Of a stretch of DNA of 8,411 nt, positions 6,982 to 8,411 are shown piece by piece. The stretch lies in assembly GCA_002389705.1 (NCBI GenBank), contig DGQJ01000405.1, positions 1 through 8,411 of the forward strand, read 5' to 3'. Positions within the stretch are counted from its first letter, which is position 1. Each line of letters opens with the position of its first letter. The notes below the pieces were generated by a model. The model was not told the origin of the DNA, did not search any database, and saw only the letters and a program-made list of their open reading frames with translations. A program made the position numbers and the translations under genes. This DNA comes from Bacteroidales bacterium UBA4417. GTDB lineage: Bacteria; Bacteroidota; Bacteroidia; Bacteroidales; UBA4417.

Positions 6982-8411
6982 ATGAAAACCAAAACCATTG
7001 CCTTTGCTTTTTTTGCAATCGCCAGCTTCACGTTTGTGAGCAACTGTTTTGCTAAGGCAGCGCTTTCGAAATGGCCCGGAACACCTGTACGGGTTGAATA
7101 CATATTGCCTGCCGACCCCATCACCAAAGCAACCGAACTCCCTGTTTACGAAGTTGCCAATTCATCAAACACCCGCATTACCACCTATCGGAATACCGCT
7201 TACCAGCTGGTACTCCACGAAATTAACCGGGGCAGTTATACCGAAATCAACGGCGAGCTCCAATACCTGGGCGATGGAAATTCGTGTGCTACGCTGCGGA
7301 TAATCCTTCCGCTGAACGGCACAAAATGGAAATGGTTTCAAGGCCTTGATAAATCAAAAGAAATGAACCTGGGCCTCACTTATTTTGATACCATCCCTGT
7401 AAATACGGTTTGGCCGCCCGATGGCGCTTTTAATGGAAAAACCTTATCCGACGGAGGATACGGCGATGCAGTAGGCCGCGGCACCATGTCATTTTACCCG
7501 CTTTGTGCAATTGCTGCCGATGGAAAAGGTAAAGCGTTGGGCGTTGATATGGCGATACCACTGGTTTACCGGCTTGGCGCCGAAATAAATAAAGGATTAG
7601 TAGCTGAATTTGATGTTGCCACAAGTCCTTTAACTGATAAATTCCCGAACCGGGCATTTTTTAAACTGAGTTCATTTGAATTTAACAGCAAATGGGGAAT
7701 GCGATCCGCATTGGAGAAATACTATTCCATTTATCCCGAAGCATTTAAAAAACGTGTGGTTACCGAAGGCATCTGGCTGCCCTTTACCCCGCTCCGATCC
7801 ATTCCGCAATGGGAAGATTTCGGATTTGCTTTTCACGAAACATCGTGGAATGGCCAGGATACCAAAGACGGGCAAAAACTGCCGAATATTTTGTCCGACA
7901 AAGGTACCGGCGTGCTTAGTTTTCAATACACCGAGCCCTGGGATATTCAACTGCCTATTACCCGGAAAAATATCCCTTACGATTCACTGGTTTCGGATGC
8001 AATGATCCCAACCCAGCACCAGGAATATGTGAACAACAGTGCAACACAGGATAAAAACGGATTGAAGCAAACGCGCAGACTCGAAACACCCTGGTTCAGT
8101 TCGGGCTGGGCTGTAAGCATTACTACCAACTGCGATCCTGACCTGCCTGGTTTTAACAGGTATCAGTATGTTTTGCACGACGAAATAAAACCGGCTGTAA
8201 AAATGAATGTGGATGGCATCTATTTCGATTCGATGGAATGGAACTGGCACCACGATCTGAATTATCGCACTGCGCATTTTAAAACTACCGATTACCCGCT
8301 TACTTTTTCGGCAGGCGAGGCCCGGCCGGCCATCTGGAACTTTACTTCTGAGTTTGAGTTTATGAAGAAAATAGCCGACGAAATGCATATGCAGGGCAAG
8401 CTGGCCATGGG
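6982..8411 (+). CDS. Secreted putative glycoside-hydrolase-like protein of unassigned family, 3'-truncated by window edge
   Basis: The frame is open from the ATG at 6982 to the window edge, giving 476 complete codons without a stop, so the gene is 3'-partial. The N-terminus has a signal peptide: KTK, then a hydrophobic run, then NCFAKAA. Cleavage by signal peptidase I after Ala24 or Ala26 is more likely than lipidation, because Asn precedes Cys22. Residues of about 30-230 look rich in beta-strand, with alternating hydrophobic stretches such as TAYQLVLHEI and VEYILP. A middle part contains EGIWLPFTPLRSIPQWEDFG and FQYTEPWDIQLP. Near the edge, VDGIYFDSMEWNW (residues 410-422) resembles a barrel strand carrying an acidic catalytic residue (Asp416) in retaining glycosidases. 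A helix-like segment EFEFMKKIADEMHMQGKLAMG follows. Similar uncharacterised proteins are, from memory, found in Bacteroidota, Planctomycetes and Verrucomicrobia. The coding call is very secure; glycosidase-like function is inference, and the family is not one I can name. Confidence 0.85.
   Translation, partial: MKTKTIAFAFFAIASFTFVSNCFAKAALSKWPGTPVRVEYILPADPITKATELPVYEVANSSNTRITTYRNTAYQLVLHEINRGSYTEINGELQYLGDGNSCATLRIILPLNGTKWKWFQGLDKSKEMNLGLTYFDTIPVNTVWPPDGAFNGKTLSDGGYGDAVGRGTMSFYPLCAIAADGKGKALGVDMAIPLVYRLGAEINKGLVAEFDVATSPLTDKFPNRAFFKLSSFEFNSKWGMRSALEKYYSIYPEAFKKRVVTEGIWLPFTPLRSIPQWEDFGFAFHETSWNGQDTKDGQKLPNILSDKGTGVLSFQYTEPWDIQLPITRKNIPYDSLVSDAMIPTQHQEYVNNSATQDKNGLKQTRRLETPWFSSGWAVSITTNCDPDLPGFNRYQYVLHDEIKPAVKMNVDGIYFDSMEWNWHHDLNYRTAHFKTTDYPLTFSAGEARPAIWNFTSEFEFMKKIADEMHMQGKLAM

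Noticed and set aside
7049..7303. An 84-residue plus-strand reading frame within the 3' gene
   Set aside because: It overlaps the long open frame from 6982 in another frame and shows no family motif, so it is a shadow of that gene.
7676..8005. A 109-residue plus-strand reading frame, with a 92-residue minus-strand frame opposite
   Set aside because: Both lie wholly inside the coding sequence that starts at 6982 and lack protein-family features.
7984..8388. A 134-residue minus-strand reading frame near the right edge
   Set aside because: It is antisense to the continuous plus-strand gene, has no recognisable domain or translation signal, and reflects that gene's codon bias.
1..8411. CRISPR arrays, tRNA/rRNA genes, insertion sequences or integration sites
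   Set aside because: Apart from the two terminator hairpins I saw no regularly spaced repeats, cloverleaf-like segments, transposase motifs or terminal inverted repeats, and nearly all of the window is accounted for by five long coding sequences.

Overview
The window looks like part of a polysaccharide utilization locus (PUL) from a member of the Bacteroidota. The evidence is a SusC-family TonB-dependent transporter followed 23 bases later by a SusD-family lipoprotein, a pairing diagnostic for that phylum. Further support comes from three lipoproteins in a row, A-rich leaders without a clear Shine-Dalgarno motif, and moderate GC content. All genes lie on the plus strand. I cannot assign a genus, and both edges of the window cut through genes.

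Layout. Bases 2-2821 hold the SusC-like outer-membrane transporter; its N-terminus lies upstream of the window. Bases 2845-4335 hold the SusD-like glycan-capturing lipoprotein. A strong hairpin plus T-tract (4345-4396) follows and looks like an intrinsic terminator closing, or attenuating, the susCD transcript. Bases 4455-5840 encode a lipoprotein with the DUF4874 plus DUF4832 architecture. After 54 bases, 5895-6749 encodes a small lipoprotein with a PKD domain and a C-terminal CBM9-like or surface-glycan-binding-like domain. A 232-base intergenic region follows, containing a second perfect 14-bp hairpin terminator (6855-6892). From 6982 to the right edge runs an open reading frame of at least 476 residues. 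It has a signal peptide and a region resembling a glycoside-hydrolase-type (beta/alpha) barrel, but I cannot place it in a named CAZy family.

How the parts probably work together. SusC/SusD would bind and import an oligosaccharide across the outer membrane. The PKD lipoprotein is a plausible extra surface glycan binder, in the positional role of SusE/SusF. The DUF4874/DUF4832 lipoprotein and the large 3' protein are the best candidates for the glycan-processing activities. No enzyme from a familiar CAZy family, no sulfatase and no regulator (HTCS, SusR or ECF sigma/anti-sigma) is visible, so the substrate cannot be named. The most interesting feature is that the only candidate catalysts here are proteins of poorly characterised type.
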